A DNA stretch of 64,000 nucleotides, from positions 186,001-250,000 of the forward strand of contig CAZKGR010000001.1 in the NCBI GenBank assembly GCA_964552465.1, written 5' to 3'. Origin of the DNA: BMS3BBIN04 sp964552465. GTDB lineage: Bacteria > Electryoneota > Electryoneia > Electryoneales > Electryoneaceae. How positions within the stretch are numbered: the first letter of the stretch is position 1; the number at the start of each line of letters is the position of its first letter. This document shows, piece after piece, positions 53,080-61,532 of the stretch. The notes beneath the pieces are model-generated. The model was not told the origin of the DNA. It ran no database searches and saw only the letters and a list, made by a program, of their open reading frames with translations. The translations under genes and the position numbers were made by a program.

Positions 53080-53997
53080 CTACTCCACGTTCTCAGGCTT
53101 AGTTTTCCACCGTCTGTGCAGCCACAACCACTGTTCCGGGTGGCGACGGATAGCGGCTTCCTGACGGGCGGTCAGCTCACTGATCAAGCTGTAAATATCT
53201 GCCTCGCGATCACCAGTATTGGGTATGTCCACACCAGTAACATCGCAATGTATCTTTCCGTCTTTTTCGCGCCAGGTTTCCATACTCATCATGTGTGGAC
53301 GACGCTTGACGGCAAATGTTCCCGCACCGCGAAACGTAGACGCCTGCCGTCCGAAGAACGGCACATATATACCGTCCTTGCGTGCGTCCTGATCGATCAT
53401 GATCGCGACGATCCGGTTGCGGTTAAGCGCGTCGATGATGCCCTTGGCTGCATCCGTACGCTTTATGATTTCAATCCCAGCCGCTTCCCGATGAACATCG
53501 AGCAGGTCTTCGATCAACTGATTGGATTGTTGCGCGACGATATAGGTTATCGGATAGCCCTTCCACGCTGCCCACGCGCCCGCGATCTCCCAGTTCCCAA
53601 GGTGGCTGCTGACAATCAAACCACCTTTTCCGTCAGCGACTGCTTTATCGAGTTCGTCAACAGTGGTTCCATGCGCGACCATCCACTTGTCGAACGAGCC
53701 TCTCGTCAACACCGGAATTCGCGCCAATTCTGCAGCAACCGCGCCGAAATGAGCGTACACTTTGCGCACGGTACGTTTACGCCAGCGCAATGTGGAGTTT
53801 GGATAGGCGTGTTCAAGATTATCCAGGGCGACATCCACCCTGATATGCAGCAGGTCATGGATGAGAACTGCGAAAATACTAGCCAGGCGTTGTGTCGTTC
53901 TATGTGGGAAGAATCGGAATATCATCGCGAACAGTTTCGCGACCGCTTCTTCGATGATCTTCTGAAGGTCAGATTTGGGGTGCGCACCCATGCTCAT
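53080..53997 (-). CDS. Lipid A biosynthesis (lauroyl-type) acyltransferase
   Basis: 305 residues from ATG 53997 (MSMGAHPKSDLQ); ATG 53991 is equally possible. A longer frame to 54147 would overlap the start of the divergent TPR gene. LpxL/HtrB family, membrane-associated at the N-terminus. Catalytic HxxxxE block SSHLGNWEIAGAWAA, IDQDARKDGIYVPFFGR and RGAGTFAVKR. Adds a secondary acyl chain to Kdo2-lipid A. Together with rfaE1/rfaE2 it supports an LPS-bearing outer membrane. Confidence 0.88.
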   Translation of the reverse strand: MSMGAHPKSDLQKIIEEAVAKLFAMIFRFFPHRTTQRLASIFAVLIHDLLHIRVDVALDNLEHAYPNSTLRWRKRTVRKVYAHFGAVAAELARIPVLTRGSFDKWMVAHGTTVDELDKAVADGKGGLIVSSHLGNWEIAGAWAAWKGYPITYIVAQQSNQLIEDLLDVHREAAGIEIIKRTDAAKGIIDALNRNRIVAIMIDQDARKDGIYVPFFGRQASTFRGAGTFAVKRRPHMMSMETWREKDGKIHCDVTGVDIPNTGDREADIYSLISELTARQEAAIRRHPEQWLWLHRRWKTKPENVE

Positions 53998-54135
53998 GGT
54001 CCATGTTATCGCCTGCGCCGATGTAAGATCAAACGTAGCAAAGGTAAGGGTCCGGGAACTCGCGTGAAGAGCCTGCCGTACAAGATGCGGAGTCGTTATA
54101 CGTTGCAATCGTTGGCCACAGGTTGGTACACCTCC

Positions 54136-56154
54136 ATGCTTAAACATAGAACAAATCTACTTTTACTCCTGGTAAGCACAGCAATACTACTGTCCTTTGC
54201 TACCTTGGCACATGCTCAATCCAACCAATGGCAACCCTCCCAGAATCAGAACCCATTCAACTCTCAGGATACTCTGCGGCTTGATACACGCCCTACTCCT
54301 TCCCCAGCGCAAGGATGGCTCCAACCGAGTCCCAACTCGGATGAACAGGCACGAGTGAGGCAATTGCGGAATTTGCATAACACCGCCCGTCAGTTTGAAT
54401 TCATGGGTCAAAATGATCGCGCGCTCGACATGTACTACCGCATTCTTGATCTCTACCCCACCGACAAACAGGCGTTTGATGGCATTCGTCGGAACTTGCA
54501 AGCGCTCGGACGGCACACTGAAGTAGAGGTGATGATCCGTGAACGTTTGCGTGATCCTGAATCGTGGGACGAACGTGCAAATCTGCTTGCCGAGCTTGGC
54601 GGTGCTTTATATGAATCCAATCGGTTGGCGGCTGCAGACTCAGCCTGGGCGCAGGCATTCGCCGTTGAACCAGTTTCTGAAGTGAATTTCCGGGAAGTTG
54701 CAAATGTTCAGATAAGTGTGCGATTGCTGGATCGTGCGATTCAGACCTACAAGGACGCGCGAGAAACGTTGAATAACCCTTCAGCTTTTTCGATCAACCT
54801 GGCGAACCTGTACACGAGTCAGATGAACTGGTCTTCGGCAGCTGGCGAATACTTGCGTGTACTGCGCGACAACAGCCGACGTGTGCACTATGTACGACGG
54901 GGACTGGCCAACTTCCCAAATCAACCTGCGGCCAATGATGCTGTGACAAAGGCAATTGAAGCGGAGTTGAATGAAACTCGCAGACATGAACCGTGGAACG
55001 GTCACCGTATCCAACTGAACGAATTATTGATTGATCAGCGAACTAAAAATGGTGATTACGCTGGCGCTCTGGAAGCTGTGGCTAATCTGGATGCTCTCGA
55101 ACATGCTGATGGTGACCGTCTGCTTGGTTTCGCATCCGAAACCCTTGAGGAAGGATTTGAGTCTGTCGCATCTGACGCGCTTGACTTAGCCGCAGAACGA
55201 ATGAACGATCCGGAAGGTGTCGATGTTATCAACCTCATGCGTGGTCAGGTAGCTGGTTCACATCAGGACTACATGATTGCGGATTCACTCTTCACAGTGG
55301 TCGTAGATGATCCTGCTTCTGTCAGGGTCGAACGTTCCGCGTTGATGAGTCGTGGTCTGATCAGATTGCAGCAGTTGGATCAGCCACATGAGTCGGTACA
55401 GGATTTTCGAACTGTTCGTGAGCTGGGTTGGCCGGATCGTGATCGACGTTTGGATTACTACGAAGCCCTGGGTCTGGTTCGGATTGACAGTCTGGATGCC
55501 GCGCTGATCCCGTTACTGCGAAATATTCCGATTGAGCAAGATCCCGTTCGATCATACGGATTCGAGACACAGAAAGGTGTGATTGGTAACGCAGACTTGG
55601 TACACCTCGCGGCGCGAATCATGTTATGGCTGGGAAACCGTGAAACATCTTCCGCCCTGCTCGATTCAGTCTTAACTCCGCCGGTGGGAGCACCAGCTGA
55701 GAACGAAACTTTGCTTCTGTTGCACCTGATTACCACGACTCAGGACACGTCTGCGTTGAGTCGGTACGCGGAAGCTGATCGCGCCCGATTCACTGGTCAG
55801 GATTCGCTGGCGTTATCCCTGATGGATTCTCTCGCTTCAGATGAGAACATTCCAGAACAACTTTCGGTAGAAGCAGCGTACTCGGCAGCATTTCTCAAAT
55901 TGGAGCTGCAGCAAAGCAGTCTTCCAATCGCAGAGTTCGCGAATATATACGGGCTTCATCCACGTGTGGAAGAAGCGTGGTATCGGCTCGGGCAGTGGTG
56001 GGAAGCGTCGGGTAATTCTGAAGAAGCGGCAATCGCCTATGAGATGGTGCTGCTGAATCATCCCGATGGTTTGATGCAAGCGCTCGCGCGATTACGGCTG
56101 GAAGAGCTGACATTCCAGCAGTTCCTCCCTGTCCCCGTTGAGGAGGATTCCTGA
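54136..56154 (+). CDS. Secreted TPR-repeat protein
   Basis: 672 residues from ATG 54136 (MLKHRTNLLLLLVSTAILL). The same frame is open another 1 kb upstream, but that part runs antisense through the acyltransferase gene and is rejected. Signal peptide to about 26 (ending AHAQ), a low-complexity Gln/Asn/Pro linker, then alpha-helical tetratricopeptide-like repeats from about residue 70 onward (ALDMYYRILDLYPTDKQAFDGI, and C-terminal EAWYRLGQWWEASGNSEEAAIAYE). Probably a periplasmic scaffold; partner unknown. Ends before a strong terminator at 56198. Confidence 0.85.
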   Translation: MLKHRTNLLLLLVSTAILLSFATLAHAQSNQWQPSQNQNPFNSQDTLRLDTRPTPSPAQGWLQPSPNSDEQARVRQLRNLHNTARQFEFMGQNDRALDMYYRILDLYPTDKQAFDGIRRNLQALGRHTEVEVMIRERLRDPESWDERANLLAELGGALYESNRLAAADSAWAQAFAVEPVSEVNFREVANVQISVRLLDRAIQTYKDARETLNNPSAFSINLANLYTSQMNWSSAAGEYLRVLRDNSRRVHYVRRGLANFPNQPAANDAVTKAIEAELNETRRHEPWNGHRIQLNELLIDQRTKNGDYAGALEAVANLDALEHADGDRLLGFASETLEEGFESVASDALDLAAERMNDPEGVDVINLMRGQVAGSHQDYMIADSLFTVVVDDPASVRVERSALMSRGLIRLQQLDQPHESVQDFRTVRELGWPDRDRRLDYYEALGLVRIDSLDAALIPLLRNIPIEQDPVRSYGFETQKGVIGNADLVHLAARIMLWLGNRETSSALLDSVLTPPVGAPAENETLLLLHLITTTQDTSALSRYAEADRARFTGQDSLALSLMDSLASDENIPEQLSVEAAYSAAFLKLELQQSSLPIAEFANIYGLHPRVEEAWYRLGQWWEASGNSEEAAIAYEMVLLNHPDGLMQALARLRLEELTFQQFLPVPVEEDS

Positions 56155-56197
56155 TCCTCTCGATCACTCATGTTGCATGGATTGATTCAAGTAGATA

Positions 56198-56231
56198 GAG
56201 AAACAGCCTCGCAAACGCGGGGCTGTTTCTC
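56198..56231 (+). terminator. Intrinsic terminator after the TPR gene
   Basis: 15-bp stem GAGAAACAGCCTCGC / GCGGGGCTGTTTCTC (one G-T pair) with loop AAAC, followed by TTATCTC. Runs straight into the heptamer array. Confidence 0.82.
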
Positions 56232-56232
56232 T

Positions 56233-56267
56233 TATCTCGTATCTCTTATCTCATATCTCATATCTCT
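56233..56267. repeat. Five tandem 7-bp units (TATCTCN type)
   Basis: TATCTCG TATCTCT TATCTCA TATCTCA TATCTCT, between the TPR terminator and the stop of the convergent LVIVD gene. Confidence 0.8.
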
Positions 56268-56270
56268 AAG

Positions 56271-58790
56271 CTACCTGACCAGCATCACCTTCTGCGTATT
56301 GTTCAACTCACCCGGAACTTGTACCTGGATGAAGTAGAGGCCGGACGCGAGATTCGAAGCGTCGAAGGTCAGATTATGCCGACCAGCGTTGAACTGCCCG
56401 TTTGCGATTTCGGTAACTTGTTGGCCAGTCACGTTGTAGACAACGATTTTGAGTTTGGATGATTCCGGCAATGCAACGCTGATCATTGTCGTCGAGTTGA
56501 ACGGATTCGGATACGCTTTGGATAGTCCGAAAACTGCTGGAAGCTCGGCTTCCTTCACTGTATCTGAATCGAATGCTGATTGATAATCCCACGCACTCCA
56601 GTCCGACGCTGTACCTCCTTCTGCGGCCACGACTTCGAACGAGAACTCGCCCTCTCCAACCACAGTCTGCGGGAATTGTCCGGCGTTCATGTGATAGGTG
56701 TATATACCGACCGGTGCGTTCAACGGAACCGACTGGCCAATAGCATCTGCCTGGATCACCGTGTTGGGGGTCATCGGGAAGTTGTTGATCCGCCATATCG
56801 GACCGTATGGGTTGCCGTTTGGAAGATCAACATGGGTCCAGATATCCACGTTGTAAGGCGATGGCAAATTGCTGGTCACTAGCGCAGCATACTCAAAGCT
56901 GCCGCCTTGTGGTACGATGAGCTGATCAGCGGCTATTAGCTCAATCTCGATCAGCTGAGGAGGACCGTTTATTGCATCGCTGACATCGAAAATGCTGAAA
57001 GATGTTGCATCCGCCACGTAGGCATAGTTGTCCACTGCGACAACACCCCATGTCGCTCCATCTGTATTGTAGTAACCTGTTTCCACAGGCGTAGTTGGAT
57101 CGTCAACATCAATCACCCGCAAACCACCGTGGCGGTCAGCCACGTACGCGATTCGATTCACCGCCATGACACTATTGGCATAATCGGGCGTATCGTACTC
57201 GCCGACTACCTCTGGTTGGGTAAAATCACTGATATCAACGACAGTTAAGCCCAGATCACTATCCGCTACATAGGCATAATCTCCTTCCACCGAGACACCC
57301 ACGCCATAATCACGCGCTACGCACCAGCCAACTTGTGTAGGATTAGATGGATCACTGATATCTAGGATTCTCAAACCAGGCTGCCCGGATGCAACAAACA
57401 AATGCGCCCCGACCACGGTCAGATCAAATGCATGATCTACGTAAAAGCCAACTTCTACGGGTGCTGTTGGATTACTGATATCAAATACCCGTATGATATC
57501 ATGTATTGCTAAATAGGCGTATCCGTCCGCCACGGCGACTTCCCATACGTTGTCATCCCAAATGGATCCGACTACTACGGGTGCGGTTGGATCGCTGACA
57601 TCGATGACACTCACTCCGTTGTTGGATGTAGTCTGGTAAACGAAACCACCAGCCACGCATATATCCCAATTTTGATCTTGTGTAGGACATGAACCTACCT
57701 CGATTGGATTTGCCGGATCGCTGATATCTACCACCCGCAGGACATTTTCACCATTTCCTGCATATGCAAAGCTACCTTCCACTGCTACACCACACATAAG
57801 TCCATTTGTGTCGTAAGAACCAATTTCGGTGGGTACTGCTGGATCATCAACGCTGAAGATCCGCAATCCGCCATCGTAGTCAGCCACATACGCAAGTCCC
57901 TCTGCAACGGCGACCTTTTTAGCATAGTCAGATGTGACAACCTCGCCGACTACTTCTGGCAGGGCAGGATCGCTTATGTCTATCACTTTCAGTCCAGCAT
58001 CATTGCAAGTCACATATGCATAATTACCCGACAAGTCGACTCCCAAAGCCTTCCCCGGCATCCAAACCATTCCAACATCAAAAGGTGCTGTTGGATCGTT
58101 CACATCGATCACGTGGAATCCTTGCTCATCCTCCGCCAGGTAGGCATAACCAGCTTCGACAACTATTCCGTAAACGATGTCTGGTACAATGAAATTACTC
58201 ACTAGCGTAGGTATACGTGGATCGGTGATGATATCATAGATTTTTAGTCTACCCAAATCTCCGACGAAGGCATAACCATCCCTAACGTCAATGGAATAAG
58301 CAACCCCAATGGTATTGCTGGTTCCGACCTCAATTGGCGCCGTCGGATCACTGATGTCTACCGCCAGCAATTCGCCGCCCCATCCAGTGATGTATGCATA
58401 GTTACCCTCAACAGCCACGCATTCTGGCCAGCTGGAAGTTTCAAGAAATCCAACTTCATGTGGATCGGATGGATCGCTTATATCAATAATCCGTAGCGCT
58501 TTTTCCCAGTCCGCTATGTAGGCGTAGTTGCCCTGCACATCCACAGCCTCAGCATCATCGGGCGTCTGACAGTAGCCGACTTCGATTGGTGTTTCAGGAT
58601 CACTGATATCCAGGATTCGCAGACCCGAGTAGCCTGCCGCGACATAGGCATAGTCTCCAATAACCTTGACATCATCTGCCACGTCCCAATTTTCGTAGAG
58701 TGATCCAACGAGGCTGACATTCAGGCTGTCCTGTGCATTAGCAGCAATACACAGACAGATGATGAGCACAACAACGGATATTATTCGCAT
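56271..58790 (-). CDS. LVIVD-repeat surface protein with type IX-type C-terminal sorting domain
   Basis: 839 residues. Signal peptide MRIISVVVLIICLCIAANA. Residues about 25-620 hold thirteen full and one partial LVIVD repeats, each like GLRILDISDPETPIEVG with a YAYIAD-type strand, expected to fold as a beta propeller. An immunoglobulin-like segment lies at about 620-730. The last ~85 residues are a textbook sorting domain: KAYPNPFNSTTMISVALPES, LKIVVYNVTGQQV, FDASNLASGLYFIQVQ, KVMLVR. The propeller function is unknown. A degraded copy of the same type of C-terminal end lies just upstream at 58975-59113. Confidence 0.93.
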   Translation of the reverse strand: MRIISVVVLIICLCIAANAQDSLNVSLVGSLYENWDVADDVKVIGDYAYVAAGYSGLRILDISDPETPIEVGYCQTPDDAEAVDVQGNYAYIADWEKALRIIDISDPSDPHEVGFLETSSWPECVAVEGNYAYITGWGGELLAVDISDPTAPIEVGTSNTIGVAYSIDVRDGYAFVGDLGRLKIYDIITDPRIPTLVSNFIVPDIVYGIVVEAGYAYLAEDEQGFHVIDVNDPTAPFDVGMVWMPGKALGVDLSGNYAYVTCNDAGLKVIDISDPALPEVVGEVVTSDYAKKVAVAEGLAYVADYDGGLRIFSVDDPAVPTEIGSYDTNGLMCGVAVEGSFAYAGNGENVLRVVDISDPANPIEVGSCPTQDQNWDICVAGGFVYQTTSNNGVSVIDVSDPTAPVVVGSIWDDNVWEVAVADGYAYLAIHDIIRVFDISNPTAPVEVGFYVDHAFDLTVVGAHLFVASGQPGLRILDISDPSNPTQVGWCVARDYGVGVSVEGDYAYVADSDLGLTVVDISDFTQPEVVGEYDTPDYANSVMAVNRIAYVADRHGGLRVIDVDDPTTPVETGYYNTDGATWGVVAVDNYAYVADATSFSIFDVSDAINGPPQLIEIELIAADQLIVPQGGSFEYAALVTSNLPSPYNVDIWTHVDLPNGNPYGPIWRINNFPMTPNTVIQADAIGQSVPLNAPVGIYTYHMNAGQFPQTVVGEGEFSFEVVAAEGGTASDWSAWDYQSAFDSDTVKEAELPAVFGLSKAYPNPFNSTTMISVALPESSKLKIVVYNVTGQQVTEIANGQFNAGRHNLTFDASNLASGLYFIQVQVPGELNNTQKVMLVR

Positions 58791-59254
58791 GATTCCCCCT
58801 CAAAATGGTCGCCCAGCAAACGCAATCACATACTCATAATTCAAAATACTTTTAACATTGATCAGTTGCAAGCAAAACTGGGAAATAATAAGGATTTATA
58901 GAGACTTTGCCGTCAACTAAATAATTGTACCTGTTTGTCAAGCAAGCTCGAAGGATGTAATCTATGGAAGTAACTCATTTGACCATCATCCCTTTCCAGG
59001 TGGCATTCAACTTGACCTAAACCTGAGCTTGGATGAAGCGTAATCCAGACATCAATTTCGAAGCATCAAAGATCAGGTACGGCTTCTGGTGGGAATATGC
59101 TGTTTTGGATTAATTGTCTTCTTATATCTCAATATCCCCGCAAATCCGCTGAATCTTGCGATCGCTCCTTGTTCGTCACCCCATACTTTCCTTATTCTCA
59201 CCACTCTACTGAGCCATTAATCCATGCAACTTTCTCATAGACGGGAGATCTTCC
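58791..59254. other. 464-bp gap between the LVIVD gene and acs (divergent), with a gene relic
   Basis: Expected to hold promoters for the divergent acs and LVIVD genes. The middle third (58975-59113) is a recognisable relic of a sorting-domain gene. The bases next to acs give GGGAG seven nt before its ATG. Nothing else is recognised. Confidence 0.6.
58975..59113 (-). pseudogene. Decayed relic of a type IX-type sorting-domain C-terminus
   Basis: Minus-strand translation from 59113 to the TGA at 58975-58977 gives YLIFDASKLMSGLRFIQAQV, then a TAG, then VKLNATWKGMMVK and TGA. The intact domain of the neighbour reads NLTFDASNLASGLYFIQVQVP then GELNNTQKVMLVR. The order and spacing match through the in-frame stop, so this is a dead copy of a homologous end. 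No 5' part of a gene is found above it. Confidence 0.8.
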
Positions 59255-61162
59255 ATGGCCAAGGTTCCATCCAACACCGCCGCAAATAGCAGCGATCTGT
59301 ATCAACCATCCGACGACGTAGTTTCTATCGCCCATATCAAAGACTGGTCGGCAACCCGGACTGCATCCCTGAAAGATCCTGTCGCATTCTGGGAAGAACG
59401 AGCGCGTGAACTTGATTGGTACGAGCCGTGGACTTCCGCCTTGGACGATTCAGATGCCCCGTTCTACAAATGGTTCGTTGGTGGGAAGACGAACATTGTT
59501 CTCAACGCGCTCGACCGTCACATGCATAGTGCGACGAAAAATAGGATCGCCTTCATTTGGGAAGGTGAAAACGGTGACCACGCAACCATGTCCTATTTTC
59601 GCTTGCGGCAGGAGGTGAACAAGTTCGCGAACGTACTCAAGTCGATGGGTGTCAGGAAGGGTGACCGGGTGACGATTTACATGGGTCGTATCATGGAAAT
59701 CGTGATTGCGATGCTCGCAACAGTTAAGATCGGCGCAGTGCATAGTGTCGTCTATGGCGGCTTCTCCACGGAAGCCCTCGCCGAACGTATCGAAGACGCA
59801 CGGAGTCGTGTCCTGATCACTGCGGATGGCGCCTGGATCCGTGGTAAAACGGTCAAACTGAAGCAGATCGCCGATGAAGCTGTATCGCGGTCTGGGTACG
59901 TCGAACACGTGATTGTCGCAAAACGTACAGGCGAAGAAGTCAACATGGAAGCCGCCCGTGATTACTGGTGGCATGATCTGATGGCATTACCAATTGCCAG
60001 CCCGGTGTGTGATACCGAAGTGATGGACGCTGAAGACCCGCTGTTCATACTTTACACCTCTGGGACGACCGGCCGTCCGAAAGGCGTTCTCCACACTCAC
60101 GGCGGCTACCAGGTGCAAACCGCGACAACGCTCAAATGGGTGTTTGACATCAACGATGAGGATCGCTGGTGGTGCGCTGCTGATCCGGGCTGGATTACCG
60201 GACATAGTTATATCGTATACGCACCGCTGATCCTTGGCGCGACCAGCTTTCTCTACGAAGGCGCGCCCGACTTCCCGTATCCCGACCGTTGGTGGAAGCT
60301 GGTCGAACAATACGGGATCACATCCCTGTACACCGCACCGACCGCGATCCGTGGGCTGATGCGCTTTGGTGAGAGTTGGCCGCAACGTCACGACCTGTCC
60401 AGCCTGCGGATTCTCGGGACTGTCGGGGAGCCGATCAACCCGGAAGCCTGGAAATGGTATCACAAGATTATCGGCGGGGAACGTTGCCCAATCATGGACA
60501 CCTGGTGGCAAACGGAAACCGGCGGACACATGATCACGCCGCTGCCCGTCACCCCACTCAAGCCCGGTTCAGGAACGAAACCGTTCCCCGGCATCGACAT
60601 GGATGTCGTTCGTGAGGATGGAAGTTCTTGCGATCCGAACGAAGAGGGTAAACTTGTCATCAAGCAACCGTGGCCGGGTATGTTGCGGACGGTTTATGGT
60701 GATCCGGACCGTTATGTCGAACAATACTGGTCCCAGTTCAGTGAACAGGGATGGTATCTGACTGGCGACAGTGCTCGCAAGGACGAGGATGGCTATATCT
60801 GGATCATCGGACGACTCGACGATGTAATCAAAGTTGCGGGGTACCGGTTGGGAACGGCGGAAGTAGAATCGGCGCTTGTCAGCCACACTGCTGTCAGTGA
60901 GGCAGCGGTGATCGCCGTACCTGACGAGATCAAGGGGAACGTGATCCATGCGTTCTGCATCCCAACCGCTGGTGGCGAAAAACCTACAGAGGAAGTGTTG
61001 AAGAAACATGTGCGTAAGGAGATGGGTCCGATCGCTGTCCCGGCAAAGATTGAGCTGGTCAATTCGTTACCAAAAACACGGTCAGGCAAGATTATGCGAC
61101 GTGTCCTCCGCGCCCAAGCGCTCGGGCAACCGCTTGGCGATTTGAGCACGATGGAAGATTGA
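59255..61162 (+). CDS. acs: Acetyl-coenzyme A synthetase (AMP-forming)
   Basis: 635 residues. Activates acetate through acetyl-AMP to acetyl-CoA. ATP-binding P-loop LYTSGTTGRPKGV, pyrophosphate loop region WWQTETGGHM, GDSARKDEDGYIWIIGRLDDVIKVAGYRLG hinge and the C-terminal catalytic and acetylation Lys in TRSGKIMRR. Length matches bacterial Acs. Start ATG with GGGAG seven nt upstream. Followed by a terminator at 61190, so probably monocistronic. It fits growth on acetate or scavenging. Confidence 0.97.
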   Translation: MAKVPSNTAANSSDLYQPSDDVVSIAHIKDWSATRTASLKDPVAFWEERARELDWYEPWTSALDDSDAPFYKWFVGGKTNIVLNALDRHMHSATKNRIAFIWEGENGDHATMSYFRLRQEVNKFANVLKSMGVRKGDRVTIYMGRIMEIVIAMLATVKIGAVHSVVYGGFSTEALAERIEDARSRVLITADGAWIRGKTVKLKQIADEAVSRSGYVEHVIVAKRTGEEVNMEAARDYWWHDLMALPIASPVCDTEVMDAEDPLFILYTSGTTGRPKGVLHTHGGYQVQTATTLKWVFDINDEDRWWCAADPGWITGHSYIVYAPLILGATSFLYEGAPDFPYPDRWWKLVEQYGITSLYTAPTAIRGLMRFGESWPQRHDLSSLRILGTVGEPINPEAWKWYHKIIGGERCPIMDTWWQTETGGHMITPLPVTPLKPGSGTKPFPGIDMDVVREDGSSCDPNEEGKLVIKQPWPGMLRTVYGDPDRYVEQYWSQFSEQGWYLTGDSARKDEDGYIWIIGRLDDVIKVAGYRLGTAEVESALVSHTAVSEAAVIAVPDEIKGNVIHAFCIPTAGGEKPTEEVLKKHVRKEMGPIAVPAKIELVNSLPKTRSGKIMRRVLRAQALGQPLGDLSTMED

Positions 61163-61532
61163 ACCTCAATAATACAAGTAGCGTTTGTCAAAGGTCCGAC
61201 ACATCAGTTGGGCCTTTTTCATTCTCGGTCTCTTCGTGTCGCGATTGGAACAAAATGTGTATTACGTCTCAAGAATTGTGATTGAGAGCGCGGAGCACTC
61301 GTCTCATTTGATTAACGAAATCATGAGTTTCTCTTGAAATACAGGCACTCTGTTGTTGTAAGTTAGATGCGATTTTGGTAATCCATCTGAAATGATGATT
61401 GCAGTGTGGGTCCATGGATGGATTAAGTAACCGAAATCCCTTCCCGTTTGCGCGTTGCCGTTAAAGCTTCGATACTGCTAACGTGATTGACGGACGTGAA
61501 CCCGAGTAGATTTTTCCCAGGAGGAAGTGTTG
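61163..61532. other. 370-bp gap between acs and the C25 peptidase gene
   Basis: Apart from the acs terminator at 61190 no structure or gene is seen. The last 30 bp contain the AGGAGGA ribosome site of the next gene, so its promoter should lie here. Confidence 0.5.
61190..61220 (+). terminator. Intrinsic terminator after acs
   Basis: 11-bp stem AAAGGTCCGAC / GTTGGGCCTTT with two G-T pairs and loop ACATCA, followed by TTC. Confidence 0.7.

Noticed and set aside
53116..54135. A long plus-strand open frame ahead of the TPR gene, in frame with it
   Set aside because: It runs antisense across the whole lipid A acyltransferase gene, shows no domain, and the signal peptide begins only at 54136.
54000..54147. 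Extended start of the acyltransferase from 54147
   Set aside because: It would overlap the divergent TPR gene start and gives no membrane or family sequence before residue 50.
56233..56267. Heptamer arrays considered as CRISPR repeats
   Set aside because: The units are 7 bp with no spacers and no cas gene is in the window.
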